Below are positions 16,563 to 25,493 of a stretch of DNA of 64,000 nt, one piece after another (position 1 is the first letter of the stretch; every line of letters begins with the position of its first letter). A program made the translations under genes and the position numbers. The stretch is from contig CAWGLN010000005.1 in the NCBI GenBank assembly GCA_963823435.1, positions 1 to 64,000 on the forward strand, read 5' to 3'. This stretch comes from CAKZML01 sp963823435. Its GTDB lineage: Bacteria; Pseudomonadota; Gammaproteobacteria; Steroidobacterales; BM003. The notes below the pieces were generated by a model. It worked only from the letters and a program-made list of their open reading frames with translations. It ran no database searches and was not told the DNA's origin.

Positions 16563-17840
16563 TTGAGTTCCGTTTTTGGTCGTCGGACCGTGCTCTCATG
16601 GGCGCTGTACGATTGGGCAAATTCCGCTTTTGCGACCACGGTGATGGCCGGTTTCTTCCCGGTCTTTTTCAGCAGCTTCTGGAGTCTTGGAGCCGACGGC
16701 AGTCTCACCACGGCCAGGCTGGGCTTTGCCAATGGGATCGCAAGTCTCCTGGTGGCGCTGTTGGCGCCGATCATCGGCGCCGTAGCTGATCGTGGCGGTG
16801 CCCGCAAAAAGTTCCTGTTTGTTTTCGCGGGCCTGGGCATCGTGATGAGCGGTGGCTTGTATTTTGTGCAGCAGGGCGACTGGGCGGTCGCCGCCTTGCT
16901 GTATGTCTGTGCAACAGCCGGCTTCGCCGGGTCCAATGTCTTTTATGATTCCCTGATCGTCGATGTCTCCCGAGCGGAGGAATTCGACATGGTGTCGGCC
17001 TACGGATACTCCCTGGGTTACCTGGGTGGTGGCATGTTGTTTGCAGTCAATGTGCTCATGACAATTCATCCTGCCTGGTTTGGTCTGGCAGATGCAGCGC
17101 AGGCGGTACAGGTGTCTTTTCTGAGCGTGGCCATATGGTGGCTGGTTTTTTCCTTGCCGCTGCTGTTGTGGGTACGTGAAGCGCCTACCGAGAATAAACA
17201 GCCTGCCCTGGGCGCGGTGCGCGCCGGACTCAAGCAACTGGCGGAAACCATCAAGGCAGTGCGTCTGCTCAAACCCGTGCTGATCTTCCTGTGTGCCTAC
17301 TGGCTTTACATTGATGGTGTCTACACCATCATCAAGCTGGCAGTGGACTATGGAATCCGGCTGGGATTCGATTCATCCAGGCTGGTGCTGGCCTTGCTGC
17401 TGACCCAGTTTGTGGCTTTTCCGGCCGCGCTGTTTTTCGGCTGGATCGCCAGGTTCATCGGTGTGCGTACCGGTATTCTGATCGCCCTGGGTGTGTATGC
17501 GCTGGCGACCATCTGGGCGTCAATGATTTCTGAAGTCTGGGAGTTTTTCGGTCTGGCCATCACGATTGGTTTGGTGCAGGGAGGTGTGCAGAGTCTTAGT
17601 CGTTCGATGTATGCCCGTCTTATTCCGTCGGACAAAAGCGGCGAGTTCTTTGGTTTCTATAACATGCTCGGGAAATTCGCCTCAATCCTTGGGCCGTTCC
17701 TGGTCGGGGTGACTGCCCTCGCCAGCAACAATCCCCGCCTGTCTATCCTTGCAATTCTGCCGTTGTTCCTGGGCGGCGCCTTCATACTTACCCGGGTCGA
17801 GATTGCATCGTCGCCAGGTGTTGAAACTGAAGCTGCCTAG
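16563..17840 (+). CDS. MFS transporter, UMF1/Atg22-like
   Basis: The 425-residue, twelve-helix inner-membrane protein starts with a TTG. The N-terminal signature SWALYDWANSAFATTV is typical of the UMF1 family of major facilitator proteins (Pfam MFS_1/Atg22), whose yeast relatives release amino acids from vacuoles. The substrate in bacteria is not known. A cytoplasmic loop near residue 80 has GAVADRGGARKKF, the MFS loop 2-3 motif, and GGVQSLSRSMYARLIP lies at about residue 340. Its stop codon interlocks with that of the convergent transglutaminase gene within CTAG at 17837-17840. Confidence 0.9.
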   Translation: MSSVFGRRTVLSWALYDWANSAFATTVMAGFFPVFFSSFWSLGADGSLTTARLGFANGIASLLVALLAPIIGAVADRGGARKKFLFVFAGLGIVMSGGLYFVQQGDWAVAALLYVCATAGFAGSNVFYDSLIVDVSRAEEFDMVSAYGYSLGYLGGGMLFAVNVLMTIHPAWFGLADAAQAVQVSFLSVAIWWLVFSLPLLLWVREAPTENKQPALGAVRAGLKQLAETIKAVRLLKPVLIFLCAYWLYIDGVYTIIKLAVDYGIRLGFDSSRLVLALLLTQFVAFPAALFFGWIARFIGVRTGILIALGVYALATIWASMISEVWEFFGLAITIGLVQGGVQSLSRSMYARLIPSDKSGEFFGFYNMLGKFASILGPFLVGVTALASNNPRLSILAILPLFLGGAFILTRVEIASSPGVETEAA

Positions 17841-19816
17841 GGCCTGAAGGCACGCACCGCGTTGCGCAGTTGCTCCAGCGCAAGCCGATAGCGGTCTGTC
17901 TTGCGATAGCGGGCAAGCAAGTAGTTTGCCGTCACATTGTCTATCTGGGCGCGCATATCGGGACGCAGGCGCCCGATCCGTTTTGCCAGGTCACCTGGCG
18001 CCTCATGCACGGCTACGGCGAGTCCGGCTTTTTCCAGTTTTCTTATGAAGTCCCGATAGAGCAGCAAGGCCGGGTCGGTGATCCGGGGTCGATAATTGCG
18101 TGCCAGGTACACGCTGAGCAGGAGCAGGAAAAAGCCGACCAGGCACAGGATTATCAGGATCAGTTGCAGGGGTGTCGGCATATTCAGCCCGAAGCGGGAC
18201 AGCAAGTCCATTTGCAGTTCGGGCCCATATCCCAGTACAAACTCGTCCCAACGCGCATTGGCCAGGTCCCAGGCCATGCGCAGGTCCGCCAGTACCGGCA
18301 CGCTGCGTAACAAGCCGCCGGGCATGGGATCGCCGAAGCGCAGGGAATCAGGCAAGCCGCGCTGTATTCTCTCGGGGGCCACCGCGGCGGTAGGGTCTAC
18401 CCTGACCCAGCCGCGGTCTTCCAGCCAGACTTCCACCCAGGCGTGGGCGCTGGACTGGCGCACGATCATGTAATCACCGAAGGGATTGAGTTCGCCTCCC
18501 TGGTAGCCGGTAACCACCCGGCTTGGTATGCCGACGGCGCGCATCATGATCGCGAAAGAGGAGGCATAGAACTCGCAAAAACCTTCCCGGGTGTTGAACA
18601 GGAAGTCATCGCTTGGGTTACGCATGTCCAGTCGTTTTGGCGCGAGGGTGTAGGCGTAGGGCTCCCGGTTGAATTTTTGGAGGATCGCCTGGATGTAGTC
18701 CTGTTCGGTGGTTGCCTGGCGTCGCATGTTCCTGGCCAGCGTCTGGCTGCGCGGATTGCTGCGCTCCGGCAGGAAGGTAAAGAGAGATCTCTCGCGGTCA
18801 CTCAAATCACCCAGCACCCGGTAATTCGGGTAAGAGATGGCGGTATAAGCCAGGCGATCTCGCACTGGCTTGACGGTTTCCAGCTGCAGGCGGCGACTTA
18901 GCCTGGCGTCGACGGGCAGGGGTTGAGCCGGCAAATCCAGGGCCAGCAGCCAGGCTTTGCCGTGGGGTACCAGGCTTACTGTATAGCGAGTAGCCTCGCC
19001 TCGATATTCAAGCCGGGACAGGTCTATGGATGACGAAGGCCAGTTGCCCTGGCTCCAGCTGCGGCCGTCAAATTGCTCCAGCACCGGCCCGCGCCAATAC
19101 AGTTGGCTGGGTGGCGGCGCCTTGCCATCAAAGGTCACGCGAAAGGCCACTTCGTCAGACAGGGATAGCTGGGCAATGGCTCCGGGTGTCATCTCGTCAC
19201 TGAGACCTGTGACTGCGCTGCCGTCCATCCGGGGCAGCGCCCAGAAGGGACCGGGTATACGGGGAAACAGCAGGAACATCACCAGCATTACCGGCAGGGT
19301 GTACAGCATCAGCTGGCCTGCAATTCCGGTAGCCTCGCGGGGAGGCAGAAACGAGTCATAACGGGTGACCTGTAACAAAGCGGTGGTAACCGCCCAGGTA
19401 GCCAGGACCTGGTAAGCAGCCAGCACCGGCCCTTGCTCACGCAGGAAGGCCGCGAGGATCAGGAAATAGGCCAGCACCAGCAGCAGGATGGTGTCCCTGC
19501 GTGTTTTTGCCTCGAGCGTCTTGAGGCCCAGCATGACCACCAGCAAGGTGGTGCCTGCCGCGACGCCGCTGATGCCGCGTTGACTGGAATACACCATGGC
19601 AAAGGCCAGCATGGCCATCAGAAGTCGTAACCAGCGCGAGGGCAGGGGGCTGTCCTTTTTCGCCAGCCACAAGCGCCAACCGGCGCTCAGGAGGAACATG
19701 GGTAGCACCCAGACTGGCAGGTAGGGCGCGTGTGGAAGCAGGGTTGCACACAGGGCGCCGGTCACCCACGCGATGGCTGTCGCATCCAGGCTTGCGGGTT
19801 GCCTAGCGCTGGCCAA
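17837..19816 (-). CDS. tgpA: TgpA-like membrane transglutaminase (DUF3488-TGc-DUF4129)
   Basis: The 659-residue inner-membrane protein has several N-terminal helices (DUF3488, residues about 10-185), a periplasmic transglutaminase-fold domain and a further helix near residue 530 before a DUF4129-type tail. The Cys-His-Asp triad is visible: Cys in REGFCEFYASSFA, His in SSAHAWVEVW and Asp in WVRVDPTAAV. TgpA is linked to growth in Pseudomonas; the substrate is unclear. I prefer the TTG at 19816, which overlaps the end of the DUF58 gene by 14 bases, over the in-frame start at 19888, which would overlap by 86. It is the last gene of the moxR operon. Confidence 0.9.
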   Translation of the reverse strand: MASARQPASLDATAIAWVTGALCATLLPHAPYLPVWVLPMFLLSAGWRLWLAKKDSPLPSRWLRLLMAMLAFAMVYSSQRGISGVAAGTTLLVVMLGLKTLEAKTRRDTILLLVLAYFLILAAFLREQGPVLAAYQVLATWAVTTALLQVTRYDSFLPPREATGIAGQLMLYTLPVMLVMFLLFPRIPGPFWALPRMDGSAVTGLSDEMTPGAIAQLSLSDEVAFRVTFDGKAPPPSQLYWRGPVLEQFDGRSWSQGNWPSSSIDLSRLEYRGEATRYTVSLVPHGKAWLLALDLPAQPLPVDARLSRRLQLETVKPVRDRLAYTAISYPNYRVLGDLSDRERSLFTFLPERSNPRSQTLARNMRRQATTEQDYIQAILQKFNREPYAYTLAPKRLDMRNPSDDFLFNTREGFCEFYASSFAIMMRAVGIPSRVVTGYQGGELNPFGDYMIVRQSSAHAWVEVWLEDRGWVRVDPTAAVAPERIQRGLPDSLRFGDPMPGGLLRSVPVLADLRMAWDLANARWDEFVLGYGPELQMDLLSRFGLNMPTPLQLILIILCLVGFFLLLLSVYLARNYRPRITDPALLLYRDFIRKLEKAGLAVAVHEAPGDLAKRIGRLRPDMRAQIDNVTANYLLARYRKTDRYRLALEQLRNAVRAFRP

Positions 19817-20837
19817 GATCTTTTCTCCCCGGGGTATCGCCGAAGCGCGCCAGGGCCTCCAGACAGCGTGCCTGCTGTGCTTTTCCACTGCCCGGGTCGA
19901 TGTGGGTGCCCGGCAGTCTCAGACCGTAGCTGTGACCCAGGGCGTTAGAAGACAGGACCCAACGGCATAGGTGCGAGAGCTTGAGTTCAAGGTCGTTACC
20001 CGGGGCATGTTCCAGGTCCAGCCAGCGAGTGCTCAGGGAGGTGCCGGTAAATTGCTTTACCAGCAGGGTGTTGTCCCTGGCAAAGTTTTTCCAGGCGATA
20101 TGCCGTGGCGAGTCTCCGTATCGATAGGGGCGCAATCCGGCAAAGTCCTCGTTGCCCGCGCCATCGTGCAGGGCGCCGCCGACATCGACATCGGTATGGG
20201 GTGGAGCGATACCGGCGGGTGCGGGCCGCGGGTAGACCAGGCAATACATCGGCATGTGCAGCCAGGTCCAGCAGCGGAAGAAAGTGAACGGGTGGGCGCT
20301 TGCAACGCTCAGGCGATGCAGCCGCAAGACGCCTCTTTCGCGGGTGGGCAGCGATATGAAGAAGTCCTGGCTGCCTGAGGCGGAAATATCCTGGATCGGG
20401 CCGGCGCTGCCAGCCAGGCGCAGCTGTACCTGGTATCGCTTGCGCGGCGAAGGGTTCAACAACCGAACGCAGAACCGGACATCCTGCCCGGCAAACACAG
20501 GTTCGGCGGAGACCCCGTGAATCACAAGATCCAGAAGGTTCCGGTGGCATTGATGCATGGAGATCAGACCCAGCCCGGCCAGCGTAAAGGTCAGCGCCAG
20601 ACCCATGCTGTTGCTGTAGTTCATGGAGCCCATCATCATGACGAACAACATCGTGGCGAACACCAGTCCCACCTTGGTCGGCAGGATATAAAGGCGGTTC
20701 CTGTGCAGGCTTCTTGGCAGTGTGTCCTCACCCTGGCGGCGGCGCACCCAGCGCTCCACCAGCGCCGTCAGCCGTCCACGGACGGCCTGGCTTGACGGGT
20801 ATGCGATGCCCACGCCGGTATCCTCAGGGGATAGCAA
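19803..20837 (-). CDS. DUF58 domain protein
   Basis: The 344-residue protein has two N-terminal membrane helices (residues about 55-100) and a DUF58 domain with the family motif LRPYRYGDSPRHIAWKNFAR followed by LLVKQF. DUF58 proteins resemble a von Willebrand factor A fold and nearly always accompany MoxR ATPases; they are thought to form membrane assemblies with them. A TTG start at 20837 overlaps moxR by 14 bases, indicating translational coupling. Confidence 0.9.
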   Translation of the reverse strand: MLSPEDTGVGIAYPSSQAVRGRLTALVERWVRRRQGEDTLPRSLHRNRLYILPTKVGLVFATMLFVMMMGSMNYSNSMGLALTFTLAGLGLISMHQCHRNLLDLVIHGVSAEPVFAGQDVRFCVRLLNPSPRKRYQVQLRLAGSAGPIQDISASGSQDFFISLPTRERGVLRLHRLSVASAHPFTFFRCWTWLHMPMYCLVYPRPAPAGIAPPHTDVDVGGALHDGAGNEDFAGLRPYRYGDSPRHIAWKNFARDNTLLVKQFTGTSLSTRWLDLEHAPGNDLELKLSHLCRWVLSSNALGHSYGLRLPGTHIDPGSGKAQQARCLEALARFGDTPGRKDLGQR

Positions 20838-21777
20838 CAGCTTCGAGGATCGCCTTGGCGAAGTCCCTGGCCGAGGTGCTGCTGTCTGTCAGGGCAAGCC
20901 GGTGCATGGCAACACTGGGAAATACGGCCTGCAGGTGCTCCGGCAGCACGGCGCTTTCACCATGCACCATTGACCAGGCCTGGGCTGCCCGCAGCAGGGC
21001 AATGGCGGCCCTCGGGCTCAGGCCGGGGGCCAACTGGGGCAGACGCCGGGTGTGCAGGATCAAGGCTTGCAGGTAGTCCAGCAAGGCGGGAGAAACGTGT
21101 ACGCGCGGCACCAGCTTTTGCAAGGCAAGCAATTGGCCGGGGTCAAGTACCGGCGCCATCTCGGCAATCATCTCCTTGCGGTCATTGCCTTTGATCAGTT
21201 CCCGCTCCAATAGCTGTCCGGGAAAACCCAGGCTGATACGCATCAAAAACCTGTCCAGTTGAGACTCCGGCAGGGGAAAGGTACCTATGTGGCTGGTGGG
21301 GTTCTGGGTGCCAATTACAAAAAATGGCCGGGGCAGAGGGTAGGTTTCGCCGTCGGCAGTAACCTGGTGCTCCTCCATGACCTCGAGCAAGGCGCTCTGG
21401 GTCTTGGGCGTGGCCCGGTTTATCTCATCCGCCAGCATCAACTGTGTGAACACCGGTCCCTTGTGGAATCGAAAACGCCGGGAATCCTGCTCAAAAATCG
21501 ATGTACCGAGGATGTCCGCCGGCAACAGGTCGCTGGTGAACTGGATACGTTGGTAGCTCAGCCCCATGACCCGGGCCAGTGCATGGGCCAGTGTGGTCTT
21601 GCCCACCCCGGGTACGTCTTCAATCAACAGGTGGCCACGCGCCAGCAGACAGGCAACGCACAGGCGTAGCTCGTGATCCTTGTCCAGGATGATTCGGTTG
21701 AGGGCTTCAAGCGCCTTGTGCAGGACCTCGATATCCGCAGTCTTCGCCGTCTCGCTTGATGCCTGATTCATCGTCAT
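20824..21777 (-). CDS. MoxR family AAA+ ATPase
   Basis: The 317-residue chaperone-like ATPase has Walker A GVGKTTLAHALA at about residue 45, Walker B LMLADEINRA, sensor 1 VIGTQNPTSH and an arginine-finger region FPLPESQLDRFLMRI. MoxR ATPases help assemble or activate partner proteins carrying VWA-like domains, here probably the DUF58 and transglutaminase partners encoded directly downstream. The three genes overlap, so they are one transcript. Confidence 0.93.
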   Translation of the reverse strand: MTMNQASSETAKTADIEVLHKALEALNRIILDKDHELRLCVACLLARGHLLIEDVPGVGKTTLAHALARVMGLSYQRIQFTSDLLPADILGTSIFEQDSRRFRFHKGPVFTQLMLADEINRATPKTQSALLEVMEEHQVTADGETYPLPRPFFVIGTQNPTSHIGTFPLPESQLDRFLMRISLGFPGQLLERELIKGNDRKEMIAEMAPVLDPGQLLALQKLVPRVHVSPALLDYLQALILHTRRLPQLAPGLSPRAAIALLRAAQAWSMVHGESAVLPEHLQAVFPSVAMHRLALTDSSTSARDFAKAILEAVAIP

Positions 21778-21841
21778 TCTCCCTCTGGGTGTCCTCTCCT
21801 GGGTCTGAAAAAACCACGTTCAGCACCTGGCGCCCGTCAGG

Positions 21842-24610
21842 CTACCCGCTGATGCTCGTCAATTTCTCCAGTCTCTCACGCAAGTGTCCCAGTTCCTGGC
21901 GCAACAGTTCTGTGCGCTGGCGCTCCTTTTCCACTACCTCCATGGGGGCATTGCTGACAAAGCGTTCATCTGACAGTTTGCGCTCGCATTTTTCCAGGTC
22001 CCCCTCGCTGCGCTGGATTTGTTTTTCCAGCCTGGCGCGTTCGGCGGCTACATCAATCAGGCCAGCCATGGGCACCAGGAGCTTCATATTTCCCAGCAGG
22101 GCCGTTGCGGAGGCCGGCGCCTCGCTGTCGGCTTCAAGAAAATCCACCGACTCCAGGCGAGCCAGGCTTTGCAGGTAGGCGCCATGCGAGTTCCACAACT
22201 GACGGTCCAACTCCGAGGCATCCTGCAATAACAGCGGCAGTTGCCGGTTCGGCGAAATATCCATTTCACCGCGCACCTGGCGCACGCCCAGTACGAACTG
22301 CATCACCCATTCCATGTGTGCACGTGCGTCGACGTCATCCGGGAAATCCTCGCTAACCGGATAGCTTTGCAGCATTACGCTGCTACCGGTCTTGCCGGCA
22401 AGGGGCGCCACCCGTTGCCAGATTTCCTCGGTAATGAAAGGCATGATCGGGTGCATCAGGCGCAAGCTGGCCTCCAGTACCTGCACCAGGGTCTGACGGG
22501 TGCCACGGCGCATCGCGTCGGTGGTGCTTTCTGACTGCAGGATGGGTTTGGATAATTCCAGGTACCAGTCGCAGAACTGGTGCCAGGTAAACTCGTGGAT
22601 GGACTGAGCGGCCAGGTCGAGACGGTAGCCGGCAAAGCCCTTGCGCGACTCCTCGATCGTTTGTCCCAGACGTGCCCGAATCCAGCGATCGGGCAGGCTC
22701 AGTTCAATCTTGCCCTGCAAGCCGCAGTCATTGCCCTCGGTATTCATCAGGACATACCGGGCAGCATTCCAGAGCTTGTTACAGAAATTACGGTAGCCTT
22801 CGATACGACCCATGTCGAAACGAATGTCTCGTCCTGTGGTCGCAAGCGCGGCGAAGGTAAAGCGCAGGGCATCGGTACCGTATGCGGGGATGCCATCGGG
22901 GAATTGCCGACGGGTGGCCTTTTCTATCTTCGGCGCCAGGTGCGGCTGCATCAGGCCGGAGGCGCGCTTGGTCACCAGGCTGTCCAGGTCTATGCCATCG
23001 ATCAGGTCCAGCGGGTCCAGTACGTTACCCTTGGACTTGGACATTTTCTGACCGTCCTGGTCCCTGATCAGCCCGTGGATGTAGACCTCGCGGAAGGGCA
23101 CGTCACCCATGAACTTAAGCCCCATCATGATCATCCTGGCAACCCAGAAAAAGATGATGTCGAAGCCGGTCACCAGCACCGTGGTGGGATACCAGGTTTT
23201 TAGTGCGTCGGTCTGCTCAGGCCAGCCCAGGGTGGAAAAAGGCCAGAGAGCCGACGAGAACCAGGTATCCAGTACATCCTCGTCCTGCCTGAGGGAAATC
23301 TCCTGTCCCAAACCATGTTCGACCCGGACCGACTCCTCGCTGGAGCCAACGTAGATATTTCCGTGCTCGTCATACCATGCGGGAATACGATGTCCCCACC
23401 ACAACTGCCGACTGATGCACCAGTCCTGAATGTTATGCATCCAGTCGTAATAGGTCTTGGACCAGTTTTCCGGGACGAATCGAATCTTCCCGGTCTCCAC
23501 TGCGGCAATTGCCTCCTTCGCCAGTGGTTCCACCCGAACGTACCATTGGTCAGTCAGGTAGGGTTCCACCACAGAGCCGCTACGGTCGCCACGCGGGACC
23601 ATGAGCTTGTGCTCGTCAACTCGTTCCAGCAGTCCCAGGCGGTCCAGGTCTTCCACCACTTTCTTGCGAGCGTCAAACCGGTCCAGTCCACGGTAGGACT
23701 CGGGGGCCGCGTCATTTATCGCAGCATCGTCAGTCAGGATATTGATGATCTCAAGGTCATGTCGCTTGCCGATCTCGTAGTCATTGACATCGTGCGCGGG
23801 TGTGATCTTGACACAACCGCTGCCGAACTCGGGATCAACATAGTCATCTGCGACGATGGGGATCAGGCGATCGCACAAAGGCAGGCGAACCTGCTTGCCC
23901 ACCAGGTGCAGGTAGCGTTCATCATTCGGATTCACGGCTACCGCGGTGTCACCCAACATGGTCTCGGGCCGGGTCGTGGCGACCGTCAGGGTTTGGTCGC
24001 TACCCTCGATCGGATAACGCAAGTGCCACAAGTGACCATCTTCTTCCTGGGACAGCACTTCGAGATCTGACAAGGCTGTATGCAACACCGGGTCCCAGTT
24101 GACCAGGCGCTTGCCGCGGTAGATCAGGCCTTCCTTGAACAGCCTTATAAACACTTCCTGTACCGCGGCCGACAGACCCGGGTCCATGGTAAAGCGCTCG
24201 CGGTTCCAGTCTACTGATGAACCCATGCGTCGAAGCTGGCGTGAAATCGTGTCACCGGATTCCTCTTTCCATTCCCAGACCCTGTCCACAAACGCTTCAC
24301 GGCCCAGGTCCCGGCGACTGAGGCCCTGGGTATTGAGTTGTCGTTCGACCACCATCTGGGTGGCGATACCGGCATGGTCGGTGCCTGGCTGCCACAGGGT
24401 GTTCATGCCCTGCATACGGTGGTAGCGGGTCAGGGCATCCATGATGGTGTCCTGGAAAGCGTGCCCCATGTGCAAGGTACCCGTCACATTGGGCGGTGGA
24501 ATCATTATGCAGTAGGGATCACCCTTGCCCGAGGGAACGAAATTACCGTCCTTCTCCCAGGTGTCATACCAACGAGTTTCAATTTCTTGCGGGGAATACG
24601 CTTTATCCAT
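21842..24610 (-). CDS. valS: Valyl-tRNA synthetase
   Basis: The 922-residue cytoplasmic enzyme charges tRNA-Val. The class I signature is present as LHMGH at about residue 46 in PNVTGTLHMGHAF, and KMSKSKGNVLDP at about 529. The CP1 editing domain lies between (TTRPETMLGDTAVAVNP), and the C-terminal coiled coil (RARLEKQIQRSEGDLEKCER) is complete. Length is normal for proteobacteria. It follows holC and a small gene, the usual pepA-holC-valS order. Confidence 0.97.
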   Translation of the reverse strand: MDKAYSPQEIETRWYDTWEKDGNFVPSGKGDPYCIMIPPPNVTGTLHMGHAFQDTIMDALTRYHRMQGMNTLWQPGTDHAGIATQMVVERQLNTQGLSRRDLGREAFVDRVWEWKEESGDTISRQLRRMGSSVDWNRERFTMDPGLSAAVQEVFIRLFKEGLIYRGKRLVNWDPVLHTALSDLEVLSQEEDGHLWHLRYPIEGSDQTLTVATTRPETMLGDTAVAVNPNDERYLHLVGKQVRLPLCDRLIPIVADDYVDPEFGSGCVKITPAHDVNDYEIGKRHDLEIINILTDDAAINDAAPESYRGLDRFDARKKVVEDLDRLGLLERVDEHKLMVPRGDRSGSVVEPYLTDQWYVRVEPLAKEAIAAVETGKIRFVPENWSKTYYDWMHNIQDWCISRQLWWGHRIPAWYDEHGNIYVGSSEESVRVEHGLGQEISLRQDEDVLDTWFSSALWPFSTLGWPEQTDALKTWYPTTVLVTGFDIIFFWVARMIMMGLKFMGDVPFREVYIHGLIRDQDGQKMSKSKGNVLDPLDLIDGIDLDSLVTKRASGLMQPHLAPKIEKATRRQFPDGIPAYGTDALRFTFAALATTGRDIRFDMGRIEGYRNFCNKLWNAARYVLMNTEGNDCGLQGKIELSLPDRWIRARLGQTIEESRKGFAGYRLDLAAQSIHEFTWHQFCDWYLELSKPILQSESTTDAMRRGTRQTLVQVLEASLRLMHPIMPFITEEIWQRVAPLAGKTGSSVMLQSYPVSEDFPDDVDARAHMEWVMQFVLGVRQVRGEMDISPNRQLPLLLQDASELDRQLWNSHGAYLQSLARLESVDFLEADSEAPASATALLGNMKLLVPMAGLIDVAAERARLEKQIQRSEGDLEKCERKLSDERFVSNAPMEVVEKERQRTELLRQELGHLRERLEKLTSISG

Positions 24611-24651
24611 TTTTCAATTCGCAGTGCCGGCCCTGGCGTGGCCGACGTGGG

Positions 24652-25044
24652 TTAGTAAGGGTTTTCTGGCGGATCCTCGGCGAGGGCAAGATGCTCATTC
24701 AGCACGTCGTCGATGAGGGCCGGTAATTGTTGACGCAAGCGATCCAGTACCTGTTCCAGCAGGGCGGCTTCCATTTCTCTGACTGCTCCATGCAGCAGCT
24801 GACTGGCAAGATCTATTGTCTGAGTGGTCAGGTTGGAGCGCAGTTCGGCCATGGCCTGTTCATCTGACCAGAAGTCGGTATCCTCCTCCGCCAGTTCTTC
24901 ATGCTCCTCGTGCAGTGCCAGCGCCTCTTCATCGAGCGTTTTTGGCTCCGAAGACTCTGGCCGGATGATCACTACTTCACTGAGGGTAGGTATGCGAGGT
25001 ACCGGTTTCCCTTTTTTGGATACCCTGTTCTTACTGTTTGACAT
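24652..25044 (-). CDS. Acidic hypothetical protein between holC and valS
   Basis: The 130-residue soluble protein has a basic N-terminus, a very acidic middle (residues about 35-62, rich in Glu) and an amphipathic helical C-terminal half (REMEAALLEQVLDRLRQQLP). It overlaps holC by 14 bases, so it is translationally coupled to it. Short acidic proteins occur in this position in several gammaproteobacteria, with no known function that I can state. Confidence 0.75.
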   Translation of the reverse strand: MSNSKNRVSKKGKPVPRIPTLSEVVIIRPESSEPKTLDEEALALHEEHEELAEEDTDFWSDEQAMAELRSNLTTQTIDLASQLLHGAVREMEAALLEQVLDRLRQQLPALIDDVLNEHLALAEDPPENPY

Positions 25045-25480
25045 TGGCCTGGCCCAGTTCGTGTGTGTTCAGGGGATAGCCGCGATCCCGGTAAAAGCGG
25101 AAACGTTCGCGTGCCCGCGCACGTGTGGCTTCATCACCTGCGACAATTTCTGCTACCCGCTCAAAACGACTGAAAAACAGCGGCACCTCATCCCCCAGGT
25201 TGATCAGCACGTCCCGGTGGGATGGGTCTGGTTCCTGGCCTTGACCGATGACTACGGGAGAATCTGTCGCGGCTTCCGAGCCAAGCAAGGCATGAGGAAC
25301 AAAGCTGCCATCCCGGAAAGTCCACAAGAATTCATCCAGGGCAGCTGCGCTATGCGCCGAGTTGGTATGCAGGAATATTTTTTGTCCCAGCCTGTAAGCC
25401 TTCTCCGCGATACGACAGGCGGTACGTTGACCATCGCCCGTGATTGCACCGTCCAGGATATAGAAATCTACCCGCGTCAC
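25031..25480 (-). CDS. holC: DNA polymerase III chi subunit
   Basis: The 149-residue protein begins with the chi signature MTRVDFYIL and contains ACRIAEKAYRLGQKIFLHT, PHALLGSEA and VLINLGDEVP, all characteristic of HolC. In the clamp loader, chi links the psi subunit to single-stranded DNA-binding protein. It lies 13 bases downstream of pepA and upstream of valS. Confidence 0.93.
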   Translation of the reverse strand: MTRVDFYILDGAITGDGQRTACRIAEKAYRLGQKIFLHTNSAHSAAALDEFLWTFRDGSFVPHALLGSEAATDSPVVIGQGQEPDPSHRDVLINLGDEVPLFFSRFERVAEIVAGDEATRARARERFRFYRDRGYPLNTHELGQANVKQ

Positions 25481-25493
25481 TTTGCCTCCAGGC